A stretch of 64,000 nucleotides of DNA from Variovorax sp. 679 (GCF_003952185.1 NZ_RXFS01000004.1:186001-250000); one strand, 5' to 3'; counted from the first letter of the stretch, positions 1 through 9,379 are shown. Notes: generated from the sequence alone by a model not told the origin. A program made the numbers and translations.

Positions 1-52
1 GGTGCCTCGAAACGCCAGAGTGGATAGACTGGCATTTTGAGACGCCCACCCC

Positions 53-1255
53 ATGAAACTCATCGACTCGCTCGTCACGCAGGCGGCAGGCATCGCCGCC
101 GTCCGACGTGACCTCCACGCTCATCCCGAACTCTGCTTCGAAGAAGTCCGCACCGCCGACGTGGTGGCAGGCAAGCTCACCGAATGGGGCATTCCCATCC
201 ACCGCGGCCTCGGCACCACCGGCGTGGTGGGCATCGTGAAGAACGGCACCAGCAACCGCGCGGTCGGCCTTCGCGCCGACATGGACGCACTGCCCGTCAC
301 CGAGCTCAACACCTTCGCCCACGCCAGCAAGCACCACGGCAAGATGCACGCCTGCGGCCACGACGGCCACACCGCCATGCTGCTCGCGGCCGCGCAGCAC
401 CTGGCGAAGAATCGCAACTTCGACGGCACCGTCTACCTGATCTTTCAGCCGGCCGAAGAGGGCGGCGGCGGCGCCCGCGAGATGATCAAGGAAGGGCTGT
501 TCGAGCAATTCCCCATGGATGCCGTGTTCGGCATGCACAACTGGCCCGGCATGAAGGCCGGCCAGTTCGCCGTGAGCCCCGGCCCGGTGATGGCCTCGGG
601 CAACAAGTTCTTCGTCAACGTGGTCGGCAAGGGCGGCCACGCGGCGCTGCCGCAGACCGGCGTCGACCCGGTGCCGATCGCCTGCGAGATCGTGCAGGCC
701 TTCCAGACCATCCTCACGCGCAAGATGAAACCGACCGATTCGGCCGTGATCTCGGTCACCACCATCCATGCCGGCGAGACCAACAACGTGATTCCCGACA
801 ACTGCGAGCTGTCGGGCACGGTGCGCACCTTCTCCATCGAGGTGCTCGACATGATCGAGGCGCGCATGAAGCAGATCTGTGACCACATCTGCGCGGCGCA
901 CGACGCCACCTGCGAGTTCCGCTTCGAGCGCTACTACCCGCCCACCATCAACACCGAGGCAGAGGCCGACTTCGCGCGCCGCGTGATGGGCAGCATCGTC
1001 GGCCCCGAGAACGTGCTGAAGCAGGAAGCCGCCATGACCTCGGAAGACTTCGCCTTCATGCTGCAGGCCAAGCCCGGCGCCTATGCCTTCATCGGCAACG
1101 GCGATGGCGCGCACCGCGACGTCCACCACGGCGAGGGCCCGTGCACGCTGCACAACGCGAGCTACGACTTCAACGACGACCTGATCCCGCTGGGCGCCAC
1201 CTGCTGGGTGCAGATCGCGGAACAGTTCCTCAAGCCCGGCGGCACTGCTGCCTGA
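53..1255 (+). CDS. M20 family amidohydrolase (hippurate hydrolase-like)
   Basis: Likely a cytosolic metal-dependent amidohydrolase that removes N-acyl groups from amino acids (hippurate, N-acetyl or indole-acetyl conjugates). The 400 residues match the usual family length. The family metal-site signature is visible: Asp in GLRADMDALPV near residue 78, Cys101-Gly-His103-Asp in the HACGHDGH motif, and the catalytic Glu135-Glu136 pair in PAEEGGGG. A glycine-rich dimerisation domain follows between about residues 185 and 295. The gene is followed after 31 bases by the DUF2817 gene on the same strand, so the two probably form a small peptide or amide-hydrolysis operon. The exact substrate cannot be read from sequence; hippurate hydrolase is the nearest family label. 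Confidence 0.9.
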   Translation: MKLIDSLVTQAAGIAAVRRDLHAHPELCFEEVRTADVVAGKLTEWGIPIHRGLGTTGVVGIVKNGTSNRAVGLRADMDALPVTELNTFAHASKHHGKMHACGHDGHTAMLLAAAQHLAKNRNFDGTVYLIFQPAEEGGGGAREMIKEGLFEQFPMDAVFGMHNWPGMKAGQFAVSPGPVMASGNKFFVNVVGKGGHAALPQTGVDPVPIACEIVQAFQTILTRKMKPTDSAVISVTTIHAGETNNVIPDNCELSGTVRTFSIEVLDMIEARMKQICDHICAAHDATCEFRFERYYPPTINTEAEADFARRVMGSIVGPENVLKQEAAMTSEDFAFMLQAKPGAYAFIGNGDGAHRDVHHGEGPCTLHNASYDFNDDLIPLGATCWVQIAEQFLKPGGTAA

Positions 1256-1286
1256 TCGCCTGATTCAACCGGAGGTCGAGCGTCAC

Positions 1287-2381
1287 ATGATCGGAATAGC
1301 CGAAGCCTTTTCGCCGCGCTACGCACAGGCGCGCCAGAAATTCCTGCAGGGCTGCGTGAGCGCCGGCATCACGGTCGAGCCGCACGCGCATCCGCTCAAG
1401 GGGCGCGAGGGCGAAGACCTGTCGATGGACGTGGCGCTCGACGGCGAGCCCGATGCGCAGAACCTGCTGGTCGTCAGCAGTGCATGCCACGGCGTCGAGG
1501 GTCATTGCGGCAGCGGCGTGCAGGTGTTCGCGCTGCACGACGCCGAATGGCGCGAGAAGGCCAAGGCGCAGGGCGTGGCGGTGCTGTACGTGCACGCGCT
1601 CAACCCGCACGGCTTCTCGTACGGCCGGCGCGTGACGCACGAGAACGTCGACCTGAACCGCAACTTCATCGACTTCTCGAAGCCGGTGCCGGTCAACGAG
1701 CCCTACGCCAAGCTGCACGAGCTGCTGCTGCCTGACACCTGGCCGCCCACGCCGGAGAACCAGGCGGCCGTGGGCAAGTGGATCGAGAAGAACGGCGCCA
1801 CCGCCTATCAGGCTGCCGTGACCAGCGGCCAATACCAGTTCGACGACGGCCTGTTCTATGGCGGCAAGGCGCCGACCTGGAGCAACAAGACCATCCGCGA
1901 GGTGCTGCGCCGCCATGCGGGCCGCGCCAAGCGCATCGCCTGGATCGACCTGCACACGGGGTTGGGCCCGAACGGTTTGGGCGAACGCATCTTCGCCTGC
2001 CGCGACGACAAGGTCGCCTATGCGCGCGCCAATGCGTGGTGGGGCACGCCCGCGGCGCCCGTCACCTCGATCTACGACGGCTCCTCCACTTCGGCGCTGC
2101 TGCGCGGGCTGATGTGGGATTCGGTGTACGAGGAGTGCCCGCAGGCCGAGTACACCGGCATCGCGCTCGAGTACGGCACGCTGCCGATCCTCGAAGTGAC
2201 CGGCGCGCTGCGTGCCGACCACTGGCTGCACAAGCACCCCGAGGCGCCGGCCGATCTGGCCGACGGCATCCGGGCGCGCATGGTGGAGGCGTTCTACACG
2301 GACACCGACGCCTGGCGCGGGCAGATCGTCAGCCAGGCGCGCCAAGCCATGTTCCAGGCCGTCGACGGTTTGACGGCCTGA
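1287..2381 (+). CDS. DUF2817 (M14-like zinc peptidase) protein
   Basis: A 364-residue cytosolic protein of the DUF2817 family, which is related to M14 zinc carboxypeptidases. Visible metal-site elements are HGVEGHCGSG near residue 71 (the H-x-x-E pair of M14 enzymes), VDLNRNF near residue 122 and DLHTGLG near residue 225. No signal peptide is present. Biochemical roles for this family are poorly defined; hydrolysis of a C-terminal amide or peptide bond is an inference from the M14 fold. Its position just downstream of an M20 amidohydrolase suggests the two act on related N-acylated or peptide substrates. It converges with the next gene, leaving 18 bases between stop codons. Confidence 0.85.
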   Translation: MIGIAEAFSPRYAQARQKFLQGCVSAGITVEPHAHPLKGREGEDLSMDVALDGEPDAQNLLVVSSACHGVEGHCGSGVQVFALHDAEWREKAKAQGVAVLYVHALNPHGFSYGRRVTHENVDLNRNFIDFSKPVPVNEPYAKLHELLLPDTWPPTPENQAAVGKWIEKNGATAYQAAVTSGQYQFDDGLFYGGKAPTWSNKTIREVLRRHAGRAKRIAWIDLHTGLGPNGLGERIFACRDDKVAYARANAWWGTPAAPVTSIYDGSSTSALLRGLMWDSVYEECPQAEYTGIALEYGTLPILEVTGALRADHWLHKHPEAPADLADGIRARMVEAFYTDTDAWRGQIVSQARQAMFQAVDGLTA

Positions 2382-2399
2382 CGCAGCGGTCGAAGAACC

Positions 2400-3527
2400 T
2401 CAGGTCCTGACGCGGCCGTCGCCCGTCAGCATCGAGAGCTCGACGAACTTCGAGCCCACGTGGTTCTTCGCCGAGAACGACACCTCGAAGCCGCCGAACT
2501 GCTGGCGGTCGAGGCTTTCCAGCCCGGCAATGAGGCCTTCGCGCGTGGGTTTGCCCGGCGCCTTGCGCAGGCCCTCGGTCAGCACCTTCGCGGCCAGGTA
2601 GCCTTCCATGCTCGAGAAATTGGCGCTCGCGCTGCCGCCGGCCTTGCGCACCGCCTCGTTGAACTCGCGCGCCAGCGCATTCGCCTGGTTGTAGGGCGAG
2701 GGCACCACCTGCGTCACCATCACGCCGGCCGCGTCCTTGCCAAGCTCGTCCGCCAGCGCCTGCGTGCCCACGAAGGACATGTTGAAGAAGGTGCCGCCGT
2801 AGACCGCCTTGCGCGCCTCGCGGATGAAGGCCGCGCAGGCCTTGTACGCGCCCACCTGCACCACCGCGTCGGGCCGCGCCGCCACGATGGTCTTCACCGC
2901 CTGCGCCACGTCGGCCGAATTGCGTTCCACGGTGGCCAGCGCCACAGGCTTGAGCTGCTGCTCGGCGAGCGCCAGCGTCACGCCGTCGAGCCCGGCCTTG
3001 CCGTAGGCGTCGTTCTGGTAGAAGACCGCGATCTTCTTCAGGCCCAGGTGGGTGAGTTGCTTCACCATCAGCGCCGTCTCGTCGTTGTACGAGGCGCGCA
3101 GGTGGAACACGTTCTTCTGGAAGGGCTCGCGCAGCGACATCGCGCCGGTGAAGGGGGCCACGAAAGGCACCTTGTCCTTCGCCGCCAGCGGCAGCGCGGC
3201 CAGGCTGGTCGGGGTGCCGACATAGCCGAACAGCGCGAACACGTCTTCGTCGATCAGCTTCTGCGTGTTGGCCGCGCAGCGGTCGGGCTCGTAGCCGTCA
3301 TCGAGGTTCTTGATGACGACGTTGCGGCGGCCCGGCTGGGCGTTGTACTGGTCCAGGAACAGCTTGGCGCCCTGGTGGAACTGGATGCCCAGCTGCGCCG
3401 CCGGGCCGGTGAACGGCGCCGACTGGCCGAGCACCAGCGGCATGTCGCCCTGCGCCCGGGCGATGCCGAAGCCGCCCAGCGTGGCGGCCGCGCCTGCGGC
3501 CAGAGAAAAATGACGTCGATTCAACAT
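2400..3527 (-). CDS. ABC transporter substrate-binding protein, type 1 periplasmic fold (LIV-like)
   Basis: Periplasmic receptor of the branched-chain-amino-acid (LivJ/K, type 1 periplasmic binding) family, 375 residues. The chosen ATG gives the N-terminus MLNRRHFSLAAGAAATLGG, a twin-arginine-like signal (RRHFSL) followed by a hydrophobic stretch and an Ala-Arg-Ala cleavage region near residue 24. An upstream in-frame extension would run into the divergent gene and lacks signal character. The mature part opens with LVLGQSAPFTGPAAQLG, typical of the first beta strand of this fold. No permease or ATPase lies next to it, so it must use membrane partners encoded elsewhere, or act as a sensor. The ligand is unknown; LIV-type receptors bind amino acids, amides and aromatic acids. 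Confidence 0.88.
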   Translation of the reverse strand: MLNRRHFSLAAGAAATLGGFGIARAQGDMPLVLGQSAPFTGPAAQLGIQFHQGAKLFLDQYNAQPGRRNVVIKNLDDGYEPDRCAANTQKLIDEDVFALFGYVGTPTSLAALPLAAKDKVPFVAPFTGAMSLREPFQKNVFHLRASYNDETALMVKQLTHLGLKKIAVFYQNDAYGKAGLDGVTLALAEQQLKPVALATVERNSADVAQAVKTIVAARPDAVVQVGAYKACAAFIREARKAVYGGTFFNMSFVGTQALADELGKDAAGVMVTQVVPSPYNQANALAREFNEAVRKAGGSASANFSSMEGYLAAKVLTEGLRKAPGKPTREGLIAGLESLDRQQFGGFEVSFSAKNHVGSKFVELSMLTGDGRVRT

Positions 3528-3578
3528 GATGAAAACCCACTCCCGCGCTCTGATACGCGCACAAATTAGACTCGCCCG

Positions 3579-5642
3579 ATGGCCCACGCACCGGATACCT
3601 CGCTCGAAGAAGCGCCCGCCCAGCCCGTAACGACCACCGTGCTGGGCGCATGCCCGCACGACTGCCCGGACACCTGCGCGCTCGTCACCACCGTCAGGGA
3701 CGGCGTGGCCGTGAAGCTGCAGGGCAACGCCGCCCATTCGCACACCGGCGGCGTGCTGTGCACCAAGGTGTCGCGCTACATCGAACGCAACGACCATGCC
3801 GAACGGCTGGTGCAGCCCCTGAAACGCGTCGGCCCCAAGGGAAGCGGCCAGTTCGAGCCGGTGAGCTGGGACGCCGCGCTGGACGACATCGCCGCGAATC
3901 TTCGAGTATTACAGGGAAAACCCGAAGCTATTGTCCCCTACAGCTATGCGGGCACCATGGGCCTGGTGCAGGGCGAGTCGATGGACAGGCGCTTCTTCCA
4001 CAAGCTGGGCGCCACCCTGCTCGACCGCACGATCTGCTCCATGGCCGGTGGCGAGGCCATGGTCTACACGCTGGGCGCCAAGGTCGGCATGCGCATCGAG
4101 TTCTTCGCCGAGGCGAAGCTGATCCTGATCTGGGGCAGCAACTCCATCGCCAGCAACCTGCATTTCTGGCGCCACGCCCAGGCCGCCAAGCGCGCCGGCG
4201 CGCGGCTGGTGTGCATCGACCCGCGCCGTACCGAAACCGCCGACAAGTGCGACGAGCACATCGCGCTGCTGCCCGGCACCGACGCCGCGCTGGCGCTGGC
4301 CCTGATGCACGAGCTGATCGTGAACGACTGGCTCGACCACGACTACATCGCCAGCCACACGCTGGGCTGGGAGCAACTGCGCGAGCGCGCGCTGCAATGG
4401 CCGCCGTCGCGCGCGGCCGAGGTTTGCGGCGTGCCGGAAGAGCAGATCGTCTCGCTGGCAAAGGCCTACGGCACCACGAAGCCGGCCGCCATCCGCCTGA
4501 ATTACGGCATGCAGCGCGTGCGCGGGGGCGGCAACGCGGCCCGCGCCATCGCCTGCCTGCCGGCGCTGGTGGGCGCCTGGCGCGACCGCGCGGGCGGCCT
4601 GCTGCTGAGCAGCTCGGGCCACTACCCGGTGGACCGCGCCGCGCTGCAGCGCCCCGACCTGCTGGCCGGGCGCAAGCCGCGCACCATCAACATGAGCACC
4701 ATCGGCGACGCGCTGCTGGACACCGCGAACCCGGTGAAGGCCATCGTGGTCTACAACAGCAACCCGGTGGCGGTGGCGCCCGAGTCGGCCAAGGTGGCTG
4801 CGGGCTTCGCGCGCGAAGACCTCTTTACCGTGGTGCTGGAGCAGTTCCGCACCGACACCGCCGACTACGCCGACTACCTGCTGCCCGCCACCACGCAGCT
4901 GGAGCATTGGGACATCCACTGCAGCTACGGCCACACCGACGTGCTGCTCAACCGCCCGGCCGTGGCGCCGCGCGGCGAGGCCCGCAGCAACGCCTGGGTG
5001 TTCCGCGAGCTGGCGAAGCGCATGGGCTTCGACGAAGCCTGCTTCTCGGATTCCGACGAGACGTTGTGCCGCACGGCCTTCGCCGAGAAGGCCATCGACT
5101 TCTCCGAACTGCTGGCGCAGGGCTTCACCAGCGTGAAGCTGCCCGAGGCGCCGTTCGCCGAAGGCCGCTTCCCCACGCCCTCGGGCCGCTGCGAATTCTT
5201 CAGCGCGCGCCTCGAAGCCATGGGCATGGACGGCCTGCCCGACCATGTACCCAACTGGGAGCCGGCCGGCAGTTCGACAGAGTTCCCGCTGGCCATGATC
5301 TCGCCGCCCGCGCGCAACTTCCTCAACTCGACCTTCGTGAACGTGACGAGCCTGCGCGCCATCGAGGTCGAGCCGCTGCTGGAGATCCACGAGGCCGACG
5401 CCGCCGCGCGCGGCATCGAGGACGGCGCGACGGTGCGCGTGTTCAACAAGCGCGGCGAGCACCGCTGCCGCGCCGAGGTCTCGCGCCGCGCGCGGCAGGG
5501 CGTGGTGCACGGCATGGGCATCTGGTGGCGCAAGCTCGGCATGGACGGCACCAACGTCAACGAACTCACCAGCCAGCGCCTGACCGACATCGGCCGCGGG
5601 CCGACGTTCTACGACTGCCTGGTCGAAGTCGAGAAGGTGTGA
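3579..5642 (+). CDS. Molybdopterin-dependent oxidoreductase, single-subunit, [4Fe-4S]
   Basis: A 687-residue member of the DMSO-reductase/formate-dehydrogenase superfamily. The N-terminus carries the four cysteines of a [4Fe-4S] site, Cys25, Cys29, Cys33 and Cys61 (CX3CX3CX27C). A molybdopterin-binding body follows, with motifs such as IWGSNSIASN and CIDPRRTET. A C-terminal dinucleotide-binding domain (about 560-680) contains HEADAAARGIEDG. There is no Tat signal and no adjacent electron-transfer subunit, so it is probably cytosolic and partnered with proteins encoded elsewhere. Such solitary members are common and mostly uncharacterised; formate dehydrogenase-like or hydratase-like chemistry cannot be separated here. 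The stop codon overlaps the GTG start of the aminopeptidase gene. Confidence 0.88.
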   Translation: MAHAPDTSLEEAPAQPVTTTVLGACPHDCPDTCALVTTVRDGVAVKLQGNAAHSHTGGVLCTKVSRYIERNDHAERLVQPLKRVGPKGSGQFEPVSWDAALDDIAANLRVLQGKPEAIVPYSYAGTMGLVQGESMDRRFFHKLGATLLDRTICSMAGGEAMVYTLGAKVGMRIEFFAEAKLILIWGSNSIASNLHFWRHAQAAKRAGARLVCIDPRRTETADKCDEHIALLPGTDAALALALMHELIVNDWLDHDYIASHTLGWEQLRERALQWPPSRAAEVCGVPEEQIVSLAKAYGTTKPAAIRLNYGMQRVRGGGNAARAIACLPALVGAWRDRAGGLLLSSSGHYPVDRAALQRPDLLAGRKPRTINMSTIGDALLDTANPVKAIVVYNSNPVAVAPESAKVAAGFAREDLFTVVLEQFRTDTADYADYLLPATTQLEHWDIHCSYGHTDVLLNRPAVAPRGEARSNAWVFRELAKRMGFDEACFSDSDETLCRTAFAEKAIDFSELLAQGFTSVKLPEAPFAEGRFPTPSGRCEFFSARLEAMGMDGLPDHVPNWEPAGSSTEFPLAMISPPARNFLNSTFVNVTSLRAIEVEPLLEIHEADAAARGIEDGATVRVFNKRGEHRCRAEVSRRARQGVVHGMGIWWRKLGMDGTNVNELTSQRLTDIGRGPTFYDCLVEVEKV

Positions 5643-6775
5643 GGCCTCTTCGCGTTCTTCCGGCGCTCACGCTCGCCGGCTCGCTGTTCCTTCTCACCGG
5701 CTGCGCCGACCTGGGCTACTACTGGCAGTCGGCCAGCGGCCACATCGGCATCATGCGGGCCGCCAAGCCGGTGCCCGAGTGGCTGGCCGATCCGTCGGTG
5801 TCGGCGGCGCTGAAGGCCAAGCTCGAACTCACGCAGCGCATCCGCAGCTTCGCGTCGGCCGAGCTCGGGTTGCCCGACAACGCCAGCTACAAGTCGTACG
5901 CCGATCTTCACCGCCCCGCGGCCGTGTGGAACGTGGTGGCGGCGCCGCCGTATTCGCTCACGCTCAAGAGCTGGTGCTTCCCGGTGGCGGGCTGCGTGGG
6001 CTATCGCGGCTACTACAGCGAGGAAGCGGCCAAGGCCGAAGCCGAGGAGCAGAAGAAGCAGGACCTGGAAGTGTCCGTGTACCCGGTGCCCGCGTACTCC
6101 ACGCTGGGCTGGATGAACTGGGCCGGCGGCGATCCGCTGCTGTCCACCTTCATCGGCTACCCCGAGGGCGAGCTGGCCCGCATCGTGTTCCACGAGCTGG
6201 CGCACCAGGTGCTGTATGTGGCCGGCGACACGGTGTTCAACGAGTCGTATGCCACGGCGGTCGAGCGCATCGGCGGCGCGATGTGGCTGCAGCGCGAGGC
6301 CGGCGACGCGGCGCGGCGCGAGTACGCGCAGTTCGACTCGCAGCGCCAGGACTTCCGCGCGCTGGCGCTCAACACCCGCCGCGCACTCACGCAGGTCTAC
6401 GAATCGCCCGAAGCCAGGGCCAAGGACTGGGCCAAGGTGGAGGTCATGAAGCAGGCGGCCATGGCCGATTTCCGCGAACGCTATGCGAAGCTGAAGGCCG
6501 GCTGGAGCGGTCCGCGCCAGAACGCCTACGACGCCTGGGTGGCGCGCGCCAACAATGCGGCGTTCGGTGCGCAGGGCGCATACGACGACCTCGTGCCCAG
6601 CTTCGAGAAACTCTTCGAGCGCGAGGGCCGCGACTGGCCGCGCTTTTACACTGAGGTCCGGCGCATCGCCGCGCTGCCGACCACGCAAGAGCGCCGCACT
6701 GCACTGCAGGCGGCGACCGGCATCCTGCAAACCCATTCCAGCCCGGAACAAAAAAACGGAGATCACGGTGCCTGA
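5639..6775 (+). CDS. Putative lipoprotein aminopeptidase (HELAH zinc motif)
   Basis: A 378-residue predicted membrane-anchored aminopeptidase of the Pfam PF10023 type. Translation most likely starts at GTG 5639, overlapping the preceding stop codon (GTGTGA); this gives a lipoprotein signal ending in LLTGCAD with the lipobox cysteine near residue 22. The zinc-peptidase signature HELAH (His185, Glu186, His189) is followed by NESYAT, a plausible third metal ligand. The C-terminal half is helical and charged. The likely location is the periplasmic face of a membrane. Neighbours do not reveal its substrate. The coupling to a molybdenum enzyme is odd and may only be economy of space. The next gene overlaps it by 8 bases. 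Confidence 0.82.
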   Translation: MRPLRVLPALTLAGSLFLLTGCADLGYYWQSASGHIGIMRAAKPVPEWLADPSVSAALKAKLELTQRIRSFASAELGLPDNASYKSYADLHRPAAVWNVVAAPPYSLTLKSWCFPVAGCVGYRGYYSEEAAKAEAEEQKKQDLEVSVYPVPAYSTLGWMNWAGGDPLLSTFIGYPEGELARIVFHELAHQVLYVAGDTVFNESYATAVERIGGAMWLQREAGDAARREYAQFDSQRQDFRALALNTRRALTQVYESPEARAKDWAKVEVMKQAAMADFRERYAKLKAGWSGPRQNAYDAWVARANNAAFGAQGAYDDLVPSFEKLFEREGRDWPRFYTEVRRIAALPTTQERRTALQAATGILQTHSSPEQKNGDHGA

Positions 6776-7082
6776 CATCCATATCGAACGCAACCACACG
6801 CTGGGCATCGCGAGAGCGCGTGTCGTCGCGCGCAAGTGGATACAGCAGGCCGAACAGGAGTTCGGCCTCGAATGCGTCTACACCCCGGGCGAAGGCTGCG
6901 ACACCGCGACCTTCACCCGCGCGGGCATCGACGGCACCGTCGAGGTCACGGACACCACCTTCAAGCTCGACGCGACGCTGGGCTTCCTGTTCAGCAGCTT
7001 CAGCGAAATGATCGAGCAGAAGATCACGCGCAACCTCGACGCGATGCTCGAATCGTCCCGGGGCGGCACGCGGCTCGCCTGA
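6768..7082 (+). CDS. Polyhydroxyalkanoic acid system family protein
   Basis: A 104-residue protein resembling the PHA granule-region family (PF09650). It starts at GTG 6768, reading MPDIHIERNHTLGIARARVV, which is the conserved opening of this family. An ATG start is not available, and the 8-base overlap with the aminopeptidase stop suggests translational coupling. The family is found near PHA and fatty-acid genes in proteobacteria and its molecular role is uncertain. A phasin and a TetR regulator lie about 14 kb away, so the genome is consistent with PHA storage. It converges with the SDR gene, 12 bases apart. Confidence 0.78.
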   Translation: MPDIHIERNHTLGIARARVVARKWIQQAEQEFGLECVYTPGEGCDTATFTRAGIDGTVEVTDTTFKLDATLGFLFSSFSEMIEQKITRNLDAMLESSRGGTRLA

Positions 7083-7094
7083 GTTTCCCCGGTC

Positions 7095-7832
7095 TCAGAC
7101 GATGGTGTAGCCGCCGTCCACCGGCAGCGCCGCGCCGCTGATCATCGACGCGCCGTCGCCCAGCAGGAAGAGGATCGGCGCCACCACTTCCTCCACCTGC
7201 GCGAAGCGGCCCAGCGGAATGTTCTTCAGGGCGGCTGCGCTCTTGTCCGGATCGGCCCATGCCTGCTCGGCCATCGGCGTGAGCGTGACGGTCGGGTTCA
7301 CGCTGTTCACCCGGATGCCGTGCGGGCCGAACTCCAGGCACAGCGAGCGCGTGATGGCGTCCATCGCGGCCTTCGAGGCGCAATAGCAGAGGTGCGCGTC
7401 GAGCGCGACCAGCGAAGCCTGGCTCGATACGTTGACGATGCTGCCGCGTGTGCCGGCTGCGATCATGGCCTTGCCGCAGCGCGAGGCCACGAGCGCGGCG
7501 GCGCGTGCGTTGACGGCCATCACGGCGTCGAAGTTGCCGGCTTGCAGGTCGATTGCCGACTCGAGCAGTGCGATGCCTGCGCAGTTCACAACGAAGTCGA
7601 ATGCCCGCAGTTTGGCGAGCGCTCGTTCCAGTGCATTCGCATCGGCCACGTCGAGCACGAGTGGTGTGCAGCCGGTTTCGGCCTGCAAGGTTTCCAATGC
7701 TGCGGCGTTGCGTCCCACGGCGGTGACTTGCGCGCCTGACTGCGCCAACTGCGTCGCCACCGCGCGACCTATGCCGCTGCTTGCACCGGTCACCAGTGCG
7801 CGCTTGCCCGAGAAGTCGAAGGCGATCGGCAT
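7095..7832 (-). CDS. SDR family oxidoreductase, L-xylulose reductase-like
   Basis: A 245-residue classical short-chain dehydrogenase. The N-terminus has the NAD(P) loop TGASSGIGRA, then NCAG and the catalytic triad with Ser in NVSSQAS and YCASK. The segments NVSSQAS and VNPTVTLTPM resemble dicarbonyl/L-xylulose reductases (DCXR type) and related pentitol or tetritol dehydrogenases. It is the last gene of a minus-strand sugar-alcohol operon and lies 17 bases after the kinase stop. The inferred role is interconversion of a ketose and a polyol upstream of phosphorylation. Exact sugar specificity is not readable. The chosen ATG places the Rossmann motif at the usual distance from the N-terminus. 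Confidence 0.85.
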   Translation of the reverse strand: MPIAFDFSGKRALVTGASSGIGRAVATQLAQSGAQVTAVGRNAAALETLQAETGCTPLVLDVADANALERALAKLRAFDFVVNCAGIALLESAIDLQAGNFDAVMAVNARAAALVASRCGKAMIAAGTRGSIVNVSSQASLVALDAHLCYCASKAAMDAITRSLCLEFGPHGIRVNSVNPTVTLTPMAEQAWADPDKSAAALKNIPLGRFAQVEEVVAPILFLLGDGASMISGAALPVDGGYTIV

Positions 7833-7849
7833 TTCGGATGCTCCTGCTT

Positions 7850-9379
7850 TCATTTCAGCCGATGCATCGCATCGCGCAACGCAGGGTAGAGCGCCTTGTA
7901 GATCTCGAAGCGCTCGCGGTACACCGCTTGCGCCGCAGGCTCGGGCCGCGCCCGCTCCACCAGCGTGACCCAGCCGCGCTCTGCCGTGGCTGCATCCACC
8001 AATCCGGCGCCGAGCGCAGCAAGCATCGCCGCACCAAGCGCAGCTTCCACTTCCTCCTCGATGGTGAACACCGGATAGCCCGTGATGTCCGCCACGATCT
8101 GCATCCACAGGTCGGAGTGCGCCGCGCCGCCCACCACGATCAGCCGGTCGTCCAGCGGTTGCCCGCTGCGGCGTCCGGCCTCGATGTTGTGCTGCAGCGC
8201 GAAGCTCACGCCCTCGAGCACCGCGCGGTAAAGGTGCGCGCGGCTGTGCGCGAGCGACAGGCCGATGAAGGCACCCTTGGCCTGCGCGTCCCAGATCGGG
8301 CTGCGCTCGCCCATCAGGTAGGGCAGGAACACGAGGCCGTCCGCTCCAGGTGGAACGTCGACGGCCTTGCGCTCTATCAGCGCATGCGCGTCCTCGCCGG
8401 TGCGCGCCGCCTCGGCGATCTCCGCCTGGCAGAAGGCCTCGCGGAACCATGTGATCGCGGCACCCGCCGTGATTGCGCCGCCGAATACGTAGCTGCGGTC
8501 CGCGCCGCGATACACGTGCGGCATCGTGATGAGCTTGTGCCGCGCATCGACCGTGGGGCTCACGAAGCCCCAGCACATGCTGGTGCCGATCATCGCGACG
8601 TGGTCGCCGCTGCCGGTCACGCCCGCGCAGAAGGTGGCCACCGCGGCGTCGACGCCGCCCGCCATCAGTGGCATGCCCTCGGCGAGGCCGAGCTTCGCGG
8701 CCCATTCGGCGCTCAAGCCGCCGACCACGTCGCTCGACTCGACGAGGCGCGCCGGCATCATGCGCGACGGAACGTCCAGCATGCGCATTGCCTCCTGCGA
8801 CCACTGCCGGCGCGCCGCGTCGTACACGCCACCAATGTTGCCGGCCGAGCTGTGATCGACCGCCAGCTCGCCGGTGAGCCGCCAGTTGACATAGCTGTTG
8901 GGCGGCAGAAAGTGGCGCGTCTTCGTCCACACCTCGGGCAGGTGCTCGCGCACCCACAGGATCTTGGTGAAGCCGTGGTAGCTGTCGACGCCGTTGCCGG
9001 TGATGGCTTCGAGCCGCGGCACGTCCACGTTCGCGTTCACCCAGGCGACTTCGGCCGTGGCGCGGCGGTCCATCCAGATCAGGCAGGGATGCAGCGGCTG
9101 CATCTCCTCGTCGACCGGAATTCCTGCACCGCCGTAGAGGCTGCTCACGCACATCGCCGCGATGTCCGACGGCGCGACGCCGCTACCAGCCACACAGGCG
9201 CGCACGCTCTCGCACACGGCATCGAACCATACGGTGCAATCCTGCTGCGCCCACAGCGGCTTCGGCGTCTCAGGCTGGTAGGTCACGCTCGCCTGCGAAT
9301 GCACCTTGCCGTCGATGCCCACCAGCAGGCATTTGGTGCTCTGGGTACCGATGTCGACGCCGATCACGTATTTCTTCAT
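7850..9379 (-). CDS. FGGY-family carbohydrate kinase (xylulokinase-like)
   Basis: A 509-residue sugar kinase with the FGGY two-domain ribokinase/hexokinase-like fold. The N-terminal phosphate-binding motif is GVDIGTQSTKCLL. A second hallmark, GGVDAAVATF, lies mid-protein, and the ATP/adenosine motif VVGGAAHSDLW lies near residue 415. It probably phosphorylates the ketose made by the neighbouring polyol dehydrogenase or SDR, as xylulokinase does for D-xylulose. The start codon overlaps the dehydrogenase stop in an ATGA arrangement, indicating translational coupling within the operon. The substrate could also be erythrulose, ribulose or a similar ketose; FGGY sequence alone does not settle it. 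Confidence 0.9.
   Translation of the reverse strand: MKKYVIGVDIGTQSTKCLLVGIDGKVHSQASVTYQPETPKPLWAQQDCTVWFDAVCESVRACVAGSGVAPSDIAAMCVSSLYGGAGIPVDEEMQPLHPCLIWMDRRATAEVAWVNANVDVPRLEAITGNGVDSYHGFTKILWVREHLPEVWTKTRHFLPPNSYVNWRLTGELAVDHSSAGNIGGVYDAARRQWSQEAMRMLDVPSRMMPARLVESSDVVGGLSAEWAAKLGLAEGMPLMAGGVDAAVATFCAGVTGSGDHVAMIGTSMCWGFVSPTVDARHKLITMPHVYRGADRSYVFGGAITAGAAITWFREAFCQAEIAEAARTGEDAHALIERKAVDVPPGADGLVFLPYLMGERSPIWDAQAKGAFIGLSLAHSRAHLYRAVLEGVSFALQHNIEAGRRSGQPLDDRLIVVGGAAHSDLWMQIVADITGYPVFTIEEEVEAALGAAMLAALGAGLVDAATAERGWVTLVERARPEPAAQAVYRERFEIYKALYPALRDAMHRLK

Noticed and set aside
1..52. A possible end of an upstream gene or promoter
   Set aside because: Only 52 bases are visible and no diagnostic element is present.
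3650..5638. An open frame that continues into the aminopeptidase and could look like a fused protein
   Set aside because: This part is out of frame with the molybdopterin oxidoreductase and has shadow composition; the aminopeptidase starts at GTG 5639 with a lipoprotein signal.
7833..9152. An upstream in-frame extension of the xylulose-reductase-like SDR
   Set aside because: It is the antisense or out-of-frame reading of the kinase gene; the SDR has a normal start just before its Rossmann motif.
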